From contig UQPP01000014.1 in NCBI GenBank assembly GCA_900543025.1, forward strand, positions 1 to 44,460: a stretch of 44,460 nucleotides of DNA, read 5' to 3'. The DNA comes from an uncultured Collinsella sp. Lineage in GTDB: Bacteria > Actinomycetota > Coriobacteriia > Coriobacteriales > Coriobacteriaceae. Position numbers and translations under genes: made by a program. The stretch's first letter is position 1; each line of letters starts with the position of its first letter. Of the stretch, positions 6,430-15,430 are shown piece by piece. The notes under the pieces were generated by a model, which was given only the letters and a program-made list of their open reading frames with translations, made no database searches and was not told the origin of the DNA.

Positions 6430-7703
6430 CGCTCGAGCCGCGGCGCGATACGGGCCGGCAGCTTCGCCACAATACGAACGCCGTCCTCAAGATATTCCTC
6501 GTGCAAAAGGGTTCCCTGCTCATGCACCAGCGTGATGAGGGCGCCCTCGCGATACGGGATATCAGCAGAAAGCAACACATCGGTAGCAGCCGCCTCACGA
6601 GCAATACGGTCGACGAGATCGTCGAGCCCCTCGCCCGTCTGGGCCGAGAACAGCACGGCCTCGGGATAGCGACGACGGAAGCTCAATCGATCAACGCTAT
6701 CGAGAAGATCGATTTTATTGAATACGGTAAGCGTTAAACGCTCTCCAGCGCCGATCTCATCAAGCACGCGGTCAACAGCCTCCAGCTGCCGTTCATAGTC
6801 CTCGTCAGACGCATCTACGACTTTGAGAATTAAATCGGCACCCAACACCTCGGACAGGGTCGATTTAAAGGCATCGACCAAACCATGCGGTAGCTTTTGA
6901 ATAAAGCCGACGGTATCGGTAATCGTCATGCCGCGACCGCCGGGCAGGCGATACGAACGCGTCGTCGGGTCGAGCGTAGCAAACAGCTTGTCCTGCGAAA
7001 GTACCGTAGAGCCGGTCAGGCAATTGAGCAACGTCGATTTACCGGCATTGGTATAACCGGCTAACGCGACGCGAAACGCCGGTGACTCAATGCGGCTCTT
7101 GGACTGGACATCGCGACGCTGTTCAACCTGCTTAAGCTCACGACGAAGCGCGGCAATCTTGTTGCGAATCAAGCGACGGTCGACCTCGAGCTGACTTTCA
7201 CCCTGTCCAAAGCGTGAGCCGATGCCACCGCGCGTCTGCTCCTTGGCAAGATGGCTCCACATGCCGCGCAGGCGAGGTAACAGATATTGAAGCTGTGCCA
7301 GCTGTACCTGCAGGCGTCCCTCACGCGTCTGAGCATGCAGGCCAAAGATATCCAGGATCAGTGCTGTACGATCGATAATCTTTACCGGCTCGCCCACGGC
7401 CTTCTCCAAATAAGATTGTTGCGAGGGCGTAAGGTCATCGTCAAAAATAACGACATCGGCATCCATGCGATGCACCAGGCCGCACAACTCTTCAACCTTA
7501 CCGGAACCGATAAACGATTTAGGATATGGCTTTACCAAACGCTGTGACAAACGCGCCACGCACTGGGCACCAGCCGTGTGGGCAAGACGCTCCAGCTCAT
7601 CGAGCGAGCGATCGAGCGGCCATGCATTGTCGCGCCATTCAACACCAACCAAAATGGCACGCTCGGGCTCGGGTGCCGTGGGAACAAGGGGAAAACGGGC
7701 CAT
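6414..7703 (-). CDS. hflX: GTPase HflX
   Basis: HflX (429 aa) is a ribosome-associated GTPase that splits stalled or hibernating 70S ribosomes. Visible are the N-terminal HflX domain (ILVGVEWRDNAW ... GKVEELCGLVHRMDADVVIFDDDLTPSQQ), a basic coiled-coil linker with the GIGSRFGQGESQLEVDRR signature, and a G domain with P-loop GYTNAGKSTLLN (about 214-225), DTVGFI (G3) and NKIDLL (G4). The start codon overlaps the miaA stop by one base (TAATG). It is the last gene of the rny-to-hflX run; the miaA-hflX order is common in bacteria. Confidence 0.95.
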   Translation of the reverse strand: MARFPLVPTAPEPERAILVGVEWRDNAWPLDRSLDELERLAHTAGAQCVARLSQRLVKPYPKSFIGSGKVEELCGLVHRMDADVVIFDDDLTPSQQSYLEKAVGEPVKIIDRTALILDIFGLHAQTREGRLQVQLAQLQYLLPRLRGMWSHLAKEQTRGGIGSRFGQGESQLEVDRRLIRNKIAALRRELKQVEQRRDVQSKSRIESPAFRVALAGYTNAGKSTLLNCLTGSTVLSQDKLFATLDPTTRSYRLPGGRGMTITDTVGFIQKLPHGLVDAFKSTLSEVLGADLILKVVDASDEDYERQLEAVDRVLDEIGAGERLTLTVFNKIDLLDSVDRLSFRRRYPEAVLFSAQTGEGLDDLVDRIAREAAATDVLLSADIPYREGALITLVHEQGTLLHEEYLEDGVRIVAKLPARIAPRLERYRTE

Positions 7704-8641
7704 TAGACAGCCTCAATACGATGCAGGATATCCTCAACGACCTCATCGATCGTAAATTCATCCATATCAAACCACACGATGCGATCATCGCGTTTAAACC
7801 ACGAAAGCTGACGTTTGGCATAGCGACGCGAACGCATCTTGATGAGTTCGCGAGCCTCATCCATAGAAATCACGCCATTGAAAGCATCGATGATCTCTTT
7901 ATAGCCAATTGCCTGCATCGAAGTCAGGGCATCTCGCAGCCCCTGGTCCATAAGACCGCGAATCTCATCAACAAGACCCTGCTCAAACATAAGATCGACG
8001 CGCAGGTTAATGCGCTCATAGAGCACCTCGCGATTACGCGTCAGACCAAACCACAGAGCGTGATAATGCTCGCGCGGAACACTAAACTGCGACTTTTGCT
8101 GCGCATAGGAGACGCCATCATCGTGCATTTCGAGCGCACGAATCACGCGGCGAACATTATGGGGGTGGATGACCGCAGCGGACTCGGGGTCACGCTCGGC
8201 AAGCAGGGCATGCAGTTCTTCCTCACCAATACGCTCGGCAAGCTCCTGATAGCCCGCACGGCGATCGTCCTCAAGTTCGCCCGAGGGAAAGTCCATCTCA
8301 TCGAGGGCGGCCTTGAGATACAGCCCCGTACCCCCGCAAAACACCGGTAGGCAGCCCTCGCCAAGCAAGCGCTCAACATGCGCGCGAGCGTCAGCCTGAT
8401 AAAGCGCAGCAGAATATGCCACACCCGGCTCTACAATGTCGACGAGACGCAGCGGCGCCGTACACTCATCGGGCGCCATCTTTGCGGTACCGATGTCCAT
8501 GCCGCGATAGATTTGCATCGCGTCACACGACAGCACTTCGGACGAAAGACGAGCTGCCAAACGGTCGGCAACATCACTCTTACCAACCGCCGTCGGACCG
8601 ACGATCGCGACGGCGGAAAGACCTGCCCCGGAAGAAACCAT
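7703..8641 (-). CDS. miaA: tRNA dimethylallyltransferase MiaA
   Basis: MiaA (312 aa) adds a dimethylallyl group to N6 of A37 in tRNAs that read codons beginning with U. The P-loop GPTAVGKSDVA (about 15-25), the DAMQIYRGMDIGTAK substrate motif and the tRNA-binding insert with RRVIRALE are present. The start ATG overlaps the miaB stop by one base, and its stop overlaps the hflX start, so miaB-miaA-hflX form a tightly coupled operon. MiaB then methylthiolates the base that MiaA modifies. Confidence 0.96.
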   Translation of the reverse strand: MVSSGAGLSAVAIVGPTAVGKSDVADRLAARLSSEVLSCDAMQIYRGMDIGTAKMAPDECTAPLRLVDIVEPGVAYSAALYQADARAHVERLLGEGCLPVFCGGTGLYLKAALDEMDFPSGELEDDRRAGYQELAERIGEEELHALLAERDPESAAVIHPHNVRRVIRALEMHDDGVSYAQQKSQFSVPREHYHALWFGLTRNREVLYERINLRVDLMFEQGLVDEIRGLMDQGLRDALTSMQAIGYKEIIDAFNGVISMDEARELIKMRSRRYAKRQLSWFKRDDRIVWFDMDEFTIDEVVEDILHRIEAV

Positions 8642-10011
8642 TAGCGCGGCTCGCCCACAACGGAGCCGGACAAATACCAGGTCTTGGCAACGTCAACGTC
8701 AACATCAACGATCTTGCCAACAAGCTGATCGATGCTGTAATCCTCGGGGATAGGCGCATGCACGGTCTGATTCTTGGGACTCTTGCCCAGCAGGACCGCG
8801 TCGTTCTTTTTACTCGTTCCCTCAATGAGCGCCGGAACCACAGTATGAAGTTCACCCTGGTTATACTCGTGTGCCGTGGTCTCGATAACCTTAACCAGGC
8901 GGTTGAAACGCTCGAGAATAACCTCATGCGGCGTAGGATCGTCAATCTCGGCGGCCGGGGTACCGGCGCGCTTGGAATAGATGAAGGTATAGGCCTGAGC
9001 ATAGCGGACCGTCTCGGCAAGTGAGAGCGTCTGCTCAAAGTCTTCTTCAGTCTCGCCCGGAAAGCCAACGATAATGTCAGTCGAGAGCGCGATATCGGGC
9101 ATACGGTTGCGAATGCGATCGACCAGGCCCAAATAGTCCTCGCGTGTATAACGGCGATTCATCTCTTTGAGGATCCGCGTCGAACCTGACTGGACGGCCA
9201 AGTGCAGCTGCGGCATAACGGCAGGCGTCTCGGCCATGGCGTCGATGGTCTCGGGCAACAGATCCTTGGGATGCGAAGACGTAAAGAAGATGCGCTCCAC
9301 ACCCGTATCGCCCACGGCACGCAGCAGATCGGCAAAACGCGGCTTGCCAAACAGATCGCGACCATATGAATTAACGTTTTGGCCTAGCAGCGTAATCTCA
9401 CGCACGCCCTGGCGCACCAAACCGGTCACCTCATCGACAATCTCCTCGAAGGGGCGACTCTTTTCGCGACCGCGCACGTACGGCACGATGCAATAGGTGC
9501 AGAAATTATTGCAGCCCGTCATGATGGGCACCCAAGCGTGATACTGGGTCTCTCGATGCCACGGCATGCTCATGGCATCCGTATCCTCATGCTCATTGGT
9601 GCGGATATGACGCTTGCCGTCAAGGAACGCCTCGGCAATAAGCTCGGCCACATGTGCGATAGAATGCGTGCCAAAGATGACATTGACGTTATCGACGTTG
9701 GTGAGCAGTCCCTCGCCATCACGCTGCGCGATGCAGCCGCCCACGGCAACCACACGCTTGCCCGAAGGCGAAGGCGGCAGGCTTTTGCAGGAATTGCACT
9801 GACCGTACAGGCGAGTATCGGCGGCCTCGCGCACGCAGCATGTCATGAAGACAACAATATCGGCATGCTCGGGATCGAGCGCCATGAGGCAACCATACGA
9901 ATCGAGCAGACCGCTCACGCGCTCGGAGTCGTGCTGATTCATCTGGCAGCCAAAGGTGCGGATAAAGTAGGTTTTACCGGCAAGAATATCGCGTACGGAA
10001 CGCTGGTCCAT
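8641..10011 (-). CDS. miaB: tRNA-2-methylthio-N6-dimethylallyladenosine synthase MiaB
   Basis: MiaB (456 aa) is a radical-SAM enzyme with two 4Fe-4S clusters that adds the 2-methylthio group to i6A37 of tRNA. The N-terminal UPF0004 domain holds TFGCQMNQ (C22) and the CC of TCCVREAADT; the radical-SAM cluster motif CNNFCTYC is near residue 166, and a TRAM RNA-binding domain ends the protein. I chose ATG 10011 because AGGA lies 9 bases upstream; ATG 10017 (two extra residues) would be only 3 bases from it. It is directly upstream of miaA. The frame extends to 10209, but that part is antisense-like sequence across spoVS. Confidence 0.95.
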   Translation of the reverse strand: MDQRSVRDILAGKTYFIRTFGCQMNQHDSERVSGLLDSYGCLMALDPEHADIVVFMTCCVREAADTRLYGQCNSCKSLPPSPSGKRVVAVGGCIAQRDGEGLLTNVDNVNVIFGTHSIAHVAELIAEAFLDGKRHIRTNEHEDTDAMSMPWHRETQYHAWVPIMTGCNNFCTYCIVPYVRGREKSRPFEEIVDEVTGLVRQGVREITLLGQNVNSYGRDLFGKPRFADLLRAVGDTGVERIFFTSSHPKDLLPETIDAMAETPAVMPQLHLAVQSGSTRILKEMNRRYTREDYLGLVDRIRNRMPDIALSTDIIVGFPGETEEDFEQTLSLAETVRYAQAYTFIYSKRAGTPAAEIDDPTPHEVILERFNRLVKVIETTAHEYNQGELHTVVPALIEGTSKKNDAVLLGKSPKNQTVHAPIPEDYSIDQLVGKIVDVDVDVAKTWYLSGSVVGEPR

Positions 10012-10063
10012 GTGCATAAGTCCTAACGATGGAGAGGGGGGGGCGAATCGAGGCAAGCAGAAG

Positions 10064-10381
10064 CTATGCCACAGGCTTAACATCATCCATGACGACGTTA
10101 TCCATAGCAGCTCGATTGATCTGGTGAACGTAGATAGAAAGGCGGATGGCCGTGCGCGACTCCCCGTTAATGAGGATGTCGGAGAACACGGGCGCGCAGG
10201 AAATATCAAAACCGGTTGGGATCAAAAAACCGCGCGCGATGGCAACGGCCTTAATGGCCTGGTTGACAGCACCGGCGCCGACACACTGGATGTTGACGGG
10301 TACACCATCCTTGACCATGCCGGCGATGGCGCCGGCAACGGACGCGGGCGATGATTTGCTTGATACCTTCAGGCAATCCAT
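10064..10381 (-). CDS. spoVS: Stage V sporulation protein S family (SpoVS)
   Basis: The product (105 aa) matches SpoVS closely: LKVSSKSSPASVAGAIAGMVKDG near the start, then GAGAVNQAIKAVAIARGFLIPTGFDI and RTAIRLSIYV. SpoVS is a small Alba-like, probably nucleic-acid-binding protein. In Bacillus it affects septation and engulfment, but homologues occur in many non-sporulating bacteria, so a general chromosome or RNA role is likelier here. About 20 residues extend beyond the Bacillus C-terminus. The start is ATG 10381 with AGGAG 7 bases upstream. It lies 74 bases after the ATPase stop and 52 before miaB, within the rny-hflX run. Confidence 0.92.
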   Translation of the reverse strand: MDCLKVSSKSSPASVAGAIAGMVKDGVPVNIQCVGAGAVNQAIKAVAIARGFLIPTGFDISCAPVFSDILINGESRTAIRLSIYVHQINRAAMDNVVMDDVKPVA

Positions 10382-10431
10382 GAAGAAACTCCTGCGTTTA
10401 AAAGTACGTTTTAACTGCAATAACTGTATCG

Positions 10432-10449
10432 TACCGAGTGGACTCGGTA
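10432..10449. repeat. 8-bp hairpin between ATPase gene and spoVS
   Basis: TACCGAGT pairs with ACTCGGTA around two bases, 51 bases before the spoVS start. It could slow or partly stop transcription from the ATPase gene, or mark an RNA processing site. No clear T-run follows. Confidence 0.35.
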
Positions 10450-10455
10450 AAGGCA

Positions 10456-11541
10456 CTATTCCTCTTTGGCAAGATCGAAGGTCACAGTGATTCGATCACG
10501 CGAAACACGAATCTTTGGGTCGCCGCAAAGGTTAAGATAGTACCGGGCGGCAAGGTCATTAAAGTCGCGCTCCACAGCACGCGAAAATTGTGCCATGTCA
10601 TCCTTGGCAATACGTAGCCCGCGACGATCCTTCGCGAGATCGACAGGAGCCGGCGCATGCGAGGACGAATCACGCTCGCGCAGCAGACGCGCAGTCACAC
10701 CGCGAACGGGCTTGATCTGCCCTGCCAAAATGCGATGGGCCGTGCGCTCGGACATCTCAAGACCCAAACCCGAGCAGATACGGATAAAGTCCTCGGCATC
10801 GGAGGCAAGGCCTAAACGATCGACAATCGGAAGCTCGCTCTCGTCGTCAATGAACAGGAGACGAGACGTATCGAGCCGACTTGACGCCTGAGCATAAAGG
10901 GTCGCGGCAATCTCAGACGGAGAACCAAGATAGACATCGCAACCACGCAACTCCTCGAGCGCAAACTCACAAGCAGCGCGAATAATATTATGCGGACCGC
11001 GAGCACAGACATAACGTCCATCCTCATCCTTGACGGCCTGGGGCCAGCTGGACTGATCGGCGCGCTCGCCAAGGCGGTCGGTAGCGACGCTCACTTTAAA
11101 AACCGAGCCAAGGTCAACATCCGACGCGACAACACGTGCCTCGTCGGTGTTCTGCTTAATCGAGAACAATGCCATGCCTCGACCGTGAACGCCCCAACGA
11201 TCCATCTTCATGCTCTCGAGCTTGGAAGTAACGCGGGCATCGAAGATGCGCTCCTGCATATCCTGCGGCACACCCGAGCCGTTATCCAGAAAGACGAGCG
11301 TACGGACGCCATCTTCCTTGGTCGTAGCGAGATAGACCTTGTCGGCGCCGGCATCACGAGCGTTGCGCAGCATTTCAATGACAATATCCTCGACATGCTG
11401 AATGTCGTGCTTTGCCTGGCGCCGTTCAGCCTCCGAAACGCGGAGGCGGACATACCCCTCGCCAAGGTTCTCCTCGACGCGAAGGTTGCCCTCCCCCGAC
11501 ATCGACGCGATAAATGAGATGAGCTCGTTCGCGTCGTTCAT
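10456..11541 (-). CDS. Stand-alone GHKL-type ATPase of unknown role
   Basis: The product (361 aa) has an N-terminal GHKL ATP-binding fold: an N box with E56 and N60 (EMLRNARDAGAD), G1 DNGSG (86-90) and G2 GVHGRGM (117-123). The spacing is like that of MutL/Hsp90-type ATPases rather than sensor kinases: there is no phospho-acceptor His domain, transmembrane segment or receiver. The C-terminal 200 residues match nothing I recognise; a helical segment SERTAHRILAGQIKPVRGVTARLLRERD could bind nucleic acid. It starts one base after the rny stop, so translation is probably coupled to rny. A role in RNA decay, repair or chromosome upkeep is only a guess from context. Confidence 0.75.
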   Translation of the reverse strand: MNDANELISFIASMSGEGNLRVEENLGEGYVRLRVSEAERRQAKHDIQHVEDIVIEMLRNARDAGADKVYLATTKEDGVRTLVFLDNGSGVPQDMQERIFDARVTSKLESMKMDRWGVHGRGMALFSIKQNTDEARVVASDVDLGSVFKVSVATDRLGERADQSSWPQAVKDEDGRYVCARGPHNIIRAACEFALEELRGCDVYLGSPSEIAATLYAQASSRLDTSRLLFIDDESELPIVDRLGLASDAEDFIRICSGLGLEMSERTAHRILAGQIKPVRGVTARLLRERDSSSHAPAPVDLAKDRRGLRIAKDDMAQFSRAVERDFNDLAARYYLNLCGDPKIRVSRDRITVTFDLAKEE

Positions 11542-11542
11542 G

Positions 11543-13093
11543 TTATTTAGCGATATCGACAGCGCGACTCTCGCGAATCACGACGACGCGCACCTGACCG
11601 GGATACTCCATCTCTTCCTCGATTTGATGGGCGATGTCATGAGCCAAGACCGTGGACTGAGCATCGGAAATCTTGTCCGGCTGAACCATGACGTGGACCT
11701 CGCGACCAGCCTGCATGGCATAGGTACGCTCGACGCCGTCATGGGAGTTGGCGATCTCCTCGAGCTTCTCAAGGCGTTTGATGTAATTCTCGGCCGATTC
11801 GCGACGGGCACCGGGGCGAGAGGCAGAAACGGCATCGGCAGCCTGGACCAGAACATCGAGCACCGTGTTGGGGTCGACGTCGGCGTGATGGGCCTCGATA
11901 GCGTGAACGATAACGGGCTTCTCGCCATAGCGACGGGCAAGCTCGGCGCCGATGACAGCATGCGGACCCTCGACGTCATGGTCGATAGCCTTACCAAGAT
12001 CGTGCAGCAGGCCGGCACGCTTGGCGGTCACAACGTCCAGGCCAAGCTCGGAAGCCATCACGCCGCACAGGTCGGAAACCTCGAGGGAATGCTGGAGCAC
12101 GTTCTGACCAAACGAGGTGCGATAGCGCAGGGCACCCAGGGTCTTAACGATCTCGGGGTGCAGATCGTGGATACCGGTATCGAAGGCAGCCTGTTCGCCA
12201 GCCTCGCGCACGCGCTGCTGAACCAAGTCGGCGGCCTTGTGATACATCTCCTCGATACGGGCAGGGTGAATGCGGCCGTCAGCAATAAGGTTCTCGAGGG
12301 CGACGCGGGCGGTCTCGCGACGGACTGGATCGAAGCTCGAAAGCACGACGGTCTCGGGCGTATCATCGATCACGAGGTTAACGCCGGAAACCTGCTCGAA
12401 GGTGCGGATGTTGCGACCCTCGCGGCCGATGATGCGACCTTTGAGGTCATCGGAAGGAATGTGCACGGAGGTAACGGTGACCTCGGCAGTGTGGTCGGCA
12501 GCGCAGCGCTGAATCGCCAGGGACAGAATCTCCTGGGCGGTCTTGTGGCACTCGGCGCGAACCTGCTGCTCGGACTCGCGAATGATCGTGGCAGCCTCGT
12601 GGGTGACCTCGCCGCGAACCTTATCGAGGAGCTCCTTGTGGGCGTCCTCGCGGGTCAGGTCGGCGATACGCTCGAGTTCGGAGGTCTGCTTTGCGCAGAG
12701 CTCCTCGAGCTCACGGGAGCGCTTCTCGACCTGACCGGCCTGGCTGGACAGCTGGTGCTCGCGCTTGTCGAGAGCGTCGTTGCGGCGATCGAGGGATTCC
12801 TCGCGCTGCATCACGCGGTTCTCGAGCGTACGAATCTCGTTCTTACGCTGCTTGTCCTCGGCCTCGGCGGCCTGCTTGTTCTTGATGATCTCCTCTTTAG
12901 CCTCGAGTAGAGCCTCTTTTTTGAGGGTCTCGGCCTGACGCTTTGCATCACCGATCAGGGACTCAGCCTGTGCGTGTGCCGACTGGATCTTTTCGTCGGC
13001 CTCGTGAAGACTACCCTGCTTGGCGGTGCGCATGTAGGCAATGGCGGCGATGGCACCCAAAACGATGCCAACGAGCGCTGCGATGATAGGCAT
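11543..13093 (-). CDS. rny: Ribonuclease Y
   Basis: RNase Y (516 aa) is the membrane-anchored endonuclease that begins mRNA decay in many Gram-positives. An N-terminal transmembrane helix (PIIAALVGIVLGAIAAIAYM) is followed by a long charged coiled coil (about 25-190), a KH domain (GRIIGREGRNIRTFEQ) and an HD domain with HDLGKAIDHD and HHADVDPNTVLD. The start is ATG 13093, with AGGAG 5 bases upstream; the GTG at 13099 would overlap the ribosome site. It is preceded by a 257-base gap (13094-13350) in which I find no gene, and so probably opens the rny-ATPase-spoVS-miaB-miaA-hflX run. The recA-recX-rny order is conserved widely. Confidence 0.96.
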   Translation of the reverse strand: MPIIAALVGIVLGAIAAIAYMRTAKQGSLHEADEKIQSAHAQAESLIGDAKRQAETLKKEALLEAKEEIIKNKQAAEAEDKQRKNEIRTLENRVMQREESLDRRNDALDKREHQLSSQAGQVEKRSRELEELCAKQTSELERIADLTREDAHKELLDKVRGEVTHEAATIIRESEQQVRAECHKTAQEILSLAIQRCAADHTAEVTVTSVHIPSDDLKGRIIGREGRNIRTFEQVSGVNLVIDDTPETVVLSSFDPVRRETARVALENLIADGRIHPARIEEMYHKAADLVQQRVREAGEQAAFDTGIHDLHPEIVKTLGALRYRTSFGQNVLQHSLEVSDLCGVMASELGLDVVTAKRAGLLHDLGKAIDHDVEGPHAVIGAELARRYGEKPVIVHAIEAHHADVDPNTVLDVLVQAADAVSASRPGARRESAENYIKRLEKLEEIANSHDGVERTYAMQAGREVHVMVQPDKISDAQSTVLAHDIAHQIEEEMEYPGQVRVVVIRESRAVDIAK

Positions 13094-13350
13094 GCTCACT
13101 CCTTTTTATGGATTCGTTACACAACAAAGCGAACCGTCCTTACGAACGGCTCGCGACATTTGAGTAATATGGGCGCAGCTTATGCGGGTCGGATACAGAT
13201 AAACATATAAACAAACTCATCACAGATGAGCACATATCACAAAGCAAATGACAGTGTTTATCGTACGTTGAACCACAACAACTGTCAAATAAATGGCCCC
13301 AGCACGGCGGCTAAAACGCGGTGAACGGCAGGGCCACAAAGCGCATACGC

Positions 13351-14043
13351 CTAAACTGCACATTCCTCGCGTTCGGCATCGAGACGTGCCTTAACGGCAT
13401 CGGCGGCGATGTGATACGAGAAGCCCTTGCCCATCAAAAACCGAACCAGTTTTTCGAATCCGCTCGTCTCTGGAACACGACGCTTGGCGAGCAGGGCTGA
13501 CGCACGCGCCAAATCGTCTTCGACGGCAAAATAATCCTCGGGATAACCGGGAATGTCATCGAGCACGACATGACGGCGCTTGAGCTCGGTCTCGATTTTG
13601 CGCTGTCCCCAACCGCGCCGCTTGCGCTCCTCGATAAAGTACGAGCAAAAGCGGCTCTCGTCTAAAAAGCGATACTCGGTGGCGCGCTCGACGGCGAAAT
13701 CGATCGCAGGCTGGTGAAAGCCGTAGCGAGCCAGCTTGTCACGGACCTCACCCGTCGCATGGTCGCGGCGCGATAACATCTCGGTCACCATGGTAAGTGC
13801 ACATTTACGCTCAATGAGCTGCACCGCCTCACGGAAGTTGTCCCAATCACAGGGAAGATCGGGGCGGTTTTTGACATACAGCCGCGCGACCCGCACGGGA
13901 ATCCAAATGGACCGCTCAAAACCGCCCTCAAGCTCACAATCGATATGTGCGCAAGGCTTTTTGGACGCATACCCGCTCGAGAACGAGGAGGCCGCCTTCT
14001 TATCGGGAAAGACGACCGTGGCCTCGGTCACCGTATACGACAT
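13351..14043 (-). CDS. recX: Regulatory protein RecX
   Basis: RecX (230 aa) binds RecA filaments and limits their growth and activity. The helical repeats of the family are visible: LTMVTEMLSRRDHATGEVRDKLARYGF, FLDESRFCSYFIEERKRRGWGQRKIETELKRRHV, and a third repeat near the end (LVRFLMGKGFSYHIAADAVKARL). It begins 11 bases after the recA stop, the usual recA-recX arrangement, so both share the LexA-controlled recA promoter. The N-terminal 70 residues before the first repeat are longer than in E. coli RecX. Confidence 0.92.
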   Translation of the reverse strand: MSYTVTEATVVFPDKKAASSFSSGYASKKPCAHIDCELEGGFERSIWIPVRVARLYVKNRPDLPCDWDNFREAVQLIERKCALTMVTEMLSRRDHATGEVRDKLARYGFHQPAIDFAVERATEYRFLDESRFCSYFIEERKRRGWGQRKIETELKRRHVVLDDIPGYPEDYFAVEDDLARASALLAKRRVPETSGFEKLVRFLMGKGFSYHIAADAVKARLDAEREECAV

Positions 14044-14054
14044 GAGCGTAACCG

Positions 14055-15203
14055 CTACTCGTCGTCATCATCGAGCATGGCGGAACCATCGATGGCGTAA
14101 AGCTCGTCAAACTCCTCAGGCGCAGGCTGATCGGTCAGCTCGACCTCGGACGGAGCATCGTCATCAAACTCAAGTCCGCAGGCAAGGCGGACCTTATGCT
14201 CAATCTCGTCAGCGCAATCGGGGTGTTCGCGCAGGAACGCCTTGGCGGCCTCGCGACCGTTGCCGAGCTTGTCCTCGCCATAGGCAAACCAGGAGCCCAT
14301 CTTCTTGCAGATGCCGCACTCGACAGCCATGTCCAGAATCGAGCCCTCCTTAGAGATGCCCGTACCGTACATGATGTCGAACTCAGCAGAACGGAACGGA
14401 GCTGCCACCTTGTTCTTAACGACCTTGGCGCGCACGCGGTTACCGATAACCTCGTCCTTAAGCTTAATGCTGTCGATACGGCGAATGTCGATACGCACCG
14501 AAGAGAAAAACTTAAGGGCGCGGCCGCCCGTCGTAGTCTCGGGGTTGCCGAACATGACGCCGATCTTCTCACGCAGCTGATTAATGAAGATGCACGTCGT
14601 GTTGGACTTAGAAAGCGAGCCGGCGAGCTTACGGAGCGCCTGGCTCATCAGGCGAGCCTGAAGACCGACCGTAGTGTCGCCGATTTCTCCCTCGATCTCG
14701 GCACGCGGGGTCAGCGCGGCGACAGAGTCGACGACGATGGCATCGATGGCGCCGGAACGCACGAGCATGTCAACGATCTCGAGCGCCTGCTCACCCGTAT
14801 CGGGCTGGGAAATCAGTACCTCGTCGATATCCACGCCAATGCGCGCGGCATACGTGGGATCGAGCGCATGCTCGGCATCGATAAATGCCACAACGCCACC
14901 CATTGCCTGGGCCTCTGCCAAAATCTCGAGCGAAAGCGTCGTCTTACCGGAGGACTCAGGACCGTAAATCTCGACGATACGGCCGCGCGGCACGCCGCCG
15001 ATACCCAGCGCGGCATCGAGGGCCAGGGCGCCCGTGGGAATGGCCTCGACCTCGAGCTCGGGACCACCGTCGCCGTACCTCATGATGGAACCCTGGCCGA
15101 ATTTCTTCTCGATCTCGGCCTTGGTGGTGGCGATCATCTCATCGCGCTCTTTACCCGTCGTGCGAGCATGAACGGTACGTACGGGACCTGAATTCTTGGC
15201 CAT
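14055..15203 (-). CDS. recA: Recombinase RecA
   Basis: RecA (382 aa) forms filaments on single-stranded DNA, drives strand exchange and activates LexA self-cleavage. The Walker A motif GPESSGKTT lies near residues 81-89; VIDAEHALDP, SVAALTPRAEIEGEIGD and FINQLREKIGVMFGNPETTTGG are standard. An acidic C-terminal tail (EEFDELYAIDGSAMLDDDDE) is present. The start is ATG 15203 with GGAGG upstream; a start seven codons further upstream is disfavoured. The promoter holds a LexA box. It lies between cinA (257-base gap with its own promoter) and recX. Confidence 0.98.
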   Translation of the reverse strand: MAKNSGPVRTVHARTTGKERDEMIATTKAEIEKKFGQGSIMRYGDGGPELEVEAIPTGALALDAALGIGGVPRGRIVEIYGPESSGKTTLSLEILAEAQAMGGVVAFIDAEHALDPTYAARIGVDIDEVLISQPDTGEQALEIVDMLVRSGAIDAIVVDSVAALTPRAEIEGEIGDTTVGLQARLMSQALRKLAGSLSKSNTTCIFINQLREKIGVMFGNPETTTGGRALKFFSSVRIDIRRIDSIKLKDEVIGNRVRAKVVKNKVAAPFRSAEFDIMYGTGISKEGSILDMAVECGICKKMGSWFAYGEDKLGNGREAAKAFLREHPDCADEIEHKVRLACGLEFDDDAPSEVELTDQPAPEEFDELYAIDGSAMLDDDDE

Positions 15204-15233
15204 GAATAGCCCTCCTCTTAACAACCTCCATCG

Positions 15234-15262
15234 ATAATAAACGAACGGCTGTTCGTGGTCAA
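15234..15262 (-). promoter_or_regulatory. recA promoter with LexA box
   Basis: On the minus strand -35 TTGACC (15257-15262) and -10 TATTAT (15234-15239) are separated by 17 bases. The LexA box GAAC-GGCT-GTTC (15243-15254) lies within the spacer. The layout is the same as at the LysM promoter. Confidence 0.85.
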
Positions 15263-15304
15263 CCGTTCAGGCCAATCATATGCAGGCGGTCTTTCCAAAA
15301 CCCA

Positions 15305-15354
15305 ACCAAACGCCGACCAAACACTGACCAAATGCTTGACCACAAAGGACCAAA
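15305..15354 (-). promoter_or_regulatory. Helically phased ACCAAA repeat array upstream of recA
   Basis: ACCAAA begins at 15305, 15316, 15327 and 15349, and ACCA at 15339, giving spacings of 11, 11, 12 and 10 bases, close to one DNA turn. Read on the recA strand the unit is TTTGGT, mostly followed by C. The array lies about 40-90 bases upstream of the recA -35 element, a place suited to an activator binding one face of the helix. The closest similar pattern in the window is upstream of comEA (44106-44122). Confidence 0.5.
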
Positions 15355-15430
15355 TATGAACAAGGCAGGCAAAAATACATCTACAACCAGCACAAACGCC
15401 AAATGAGCCTAAGGTCCCTATCTCCACAAT

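Noticed and set aside
13094..13350. Possible riboswitch or small RNA before rny
   Set aside because: Only short inverted repeats such as CCGT/ACGG were found; nothing matches a known riboswitch layout.
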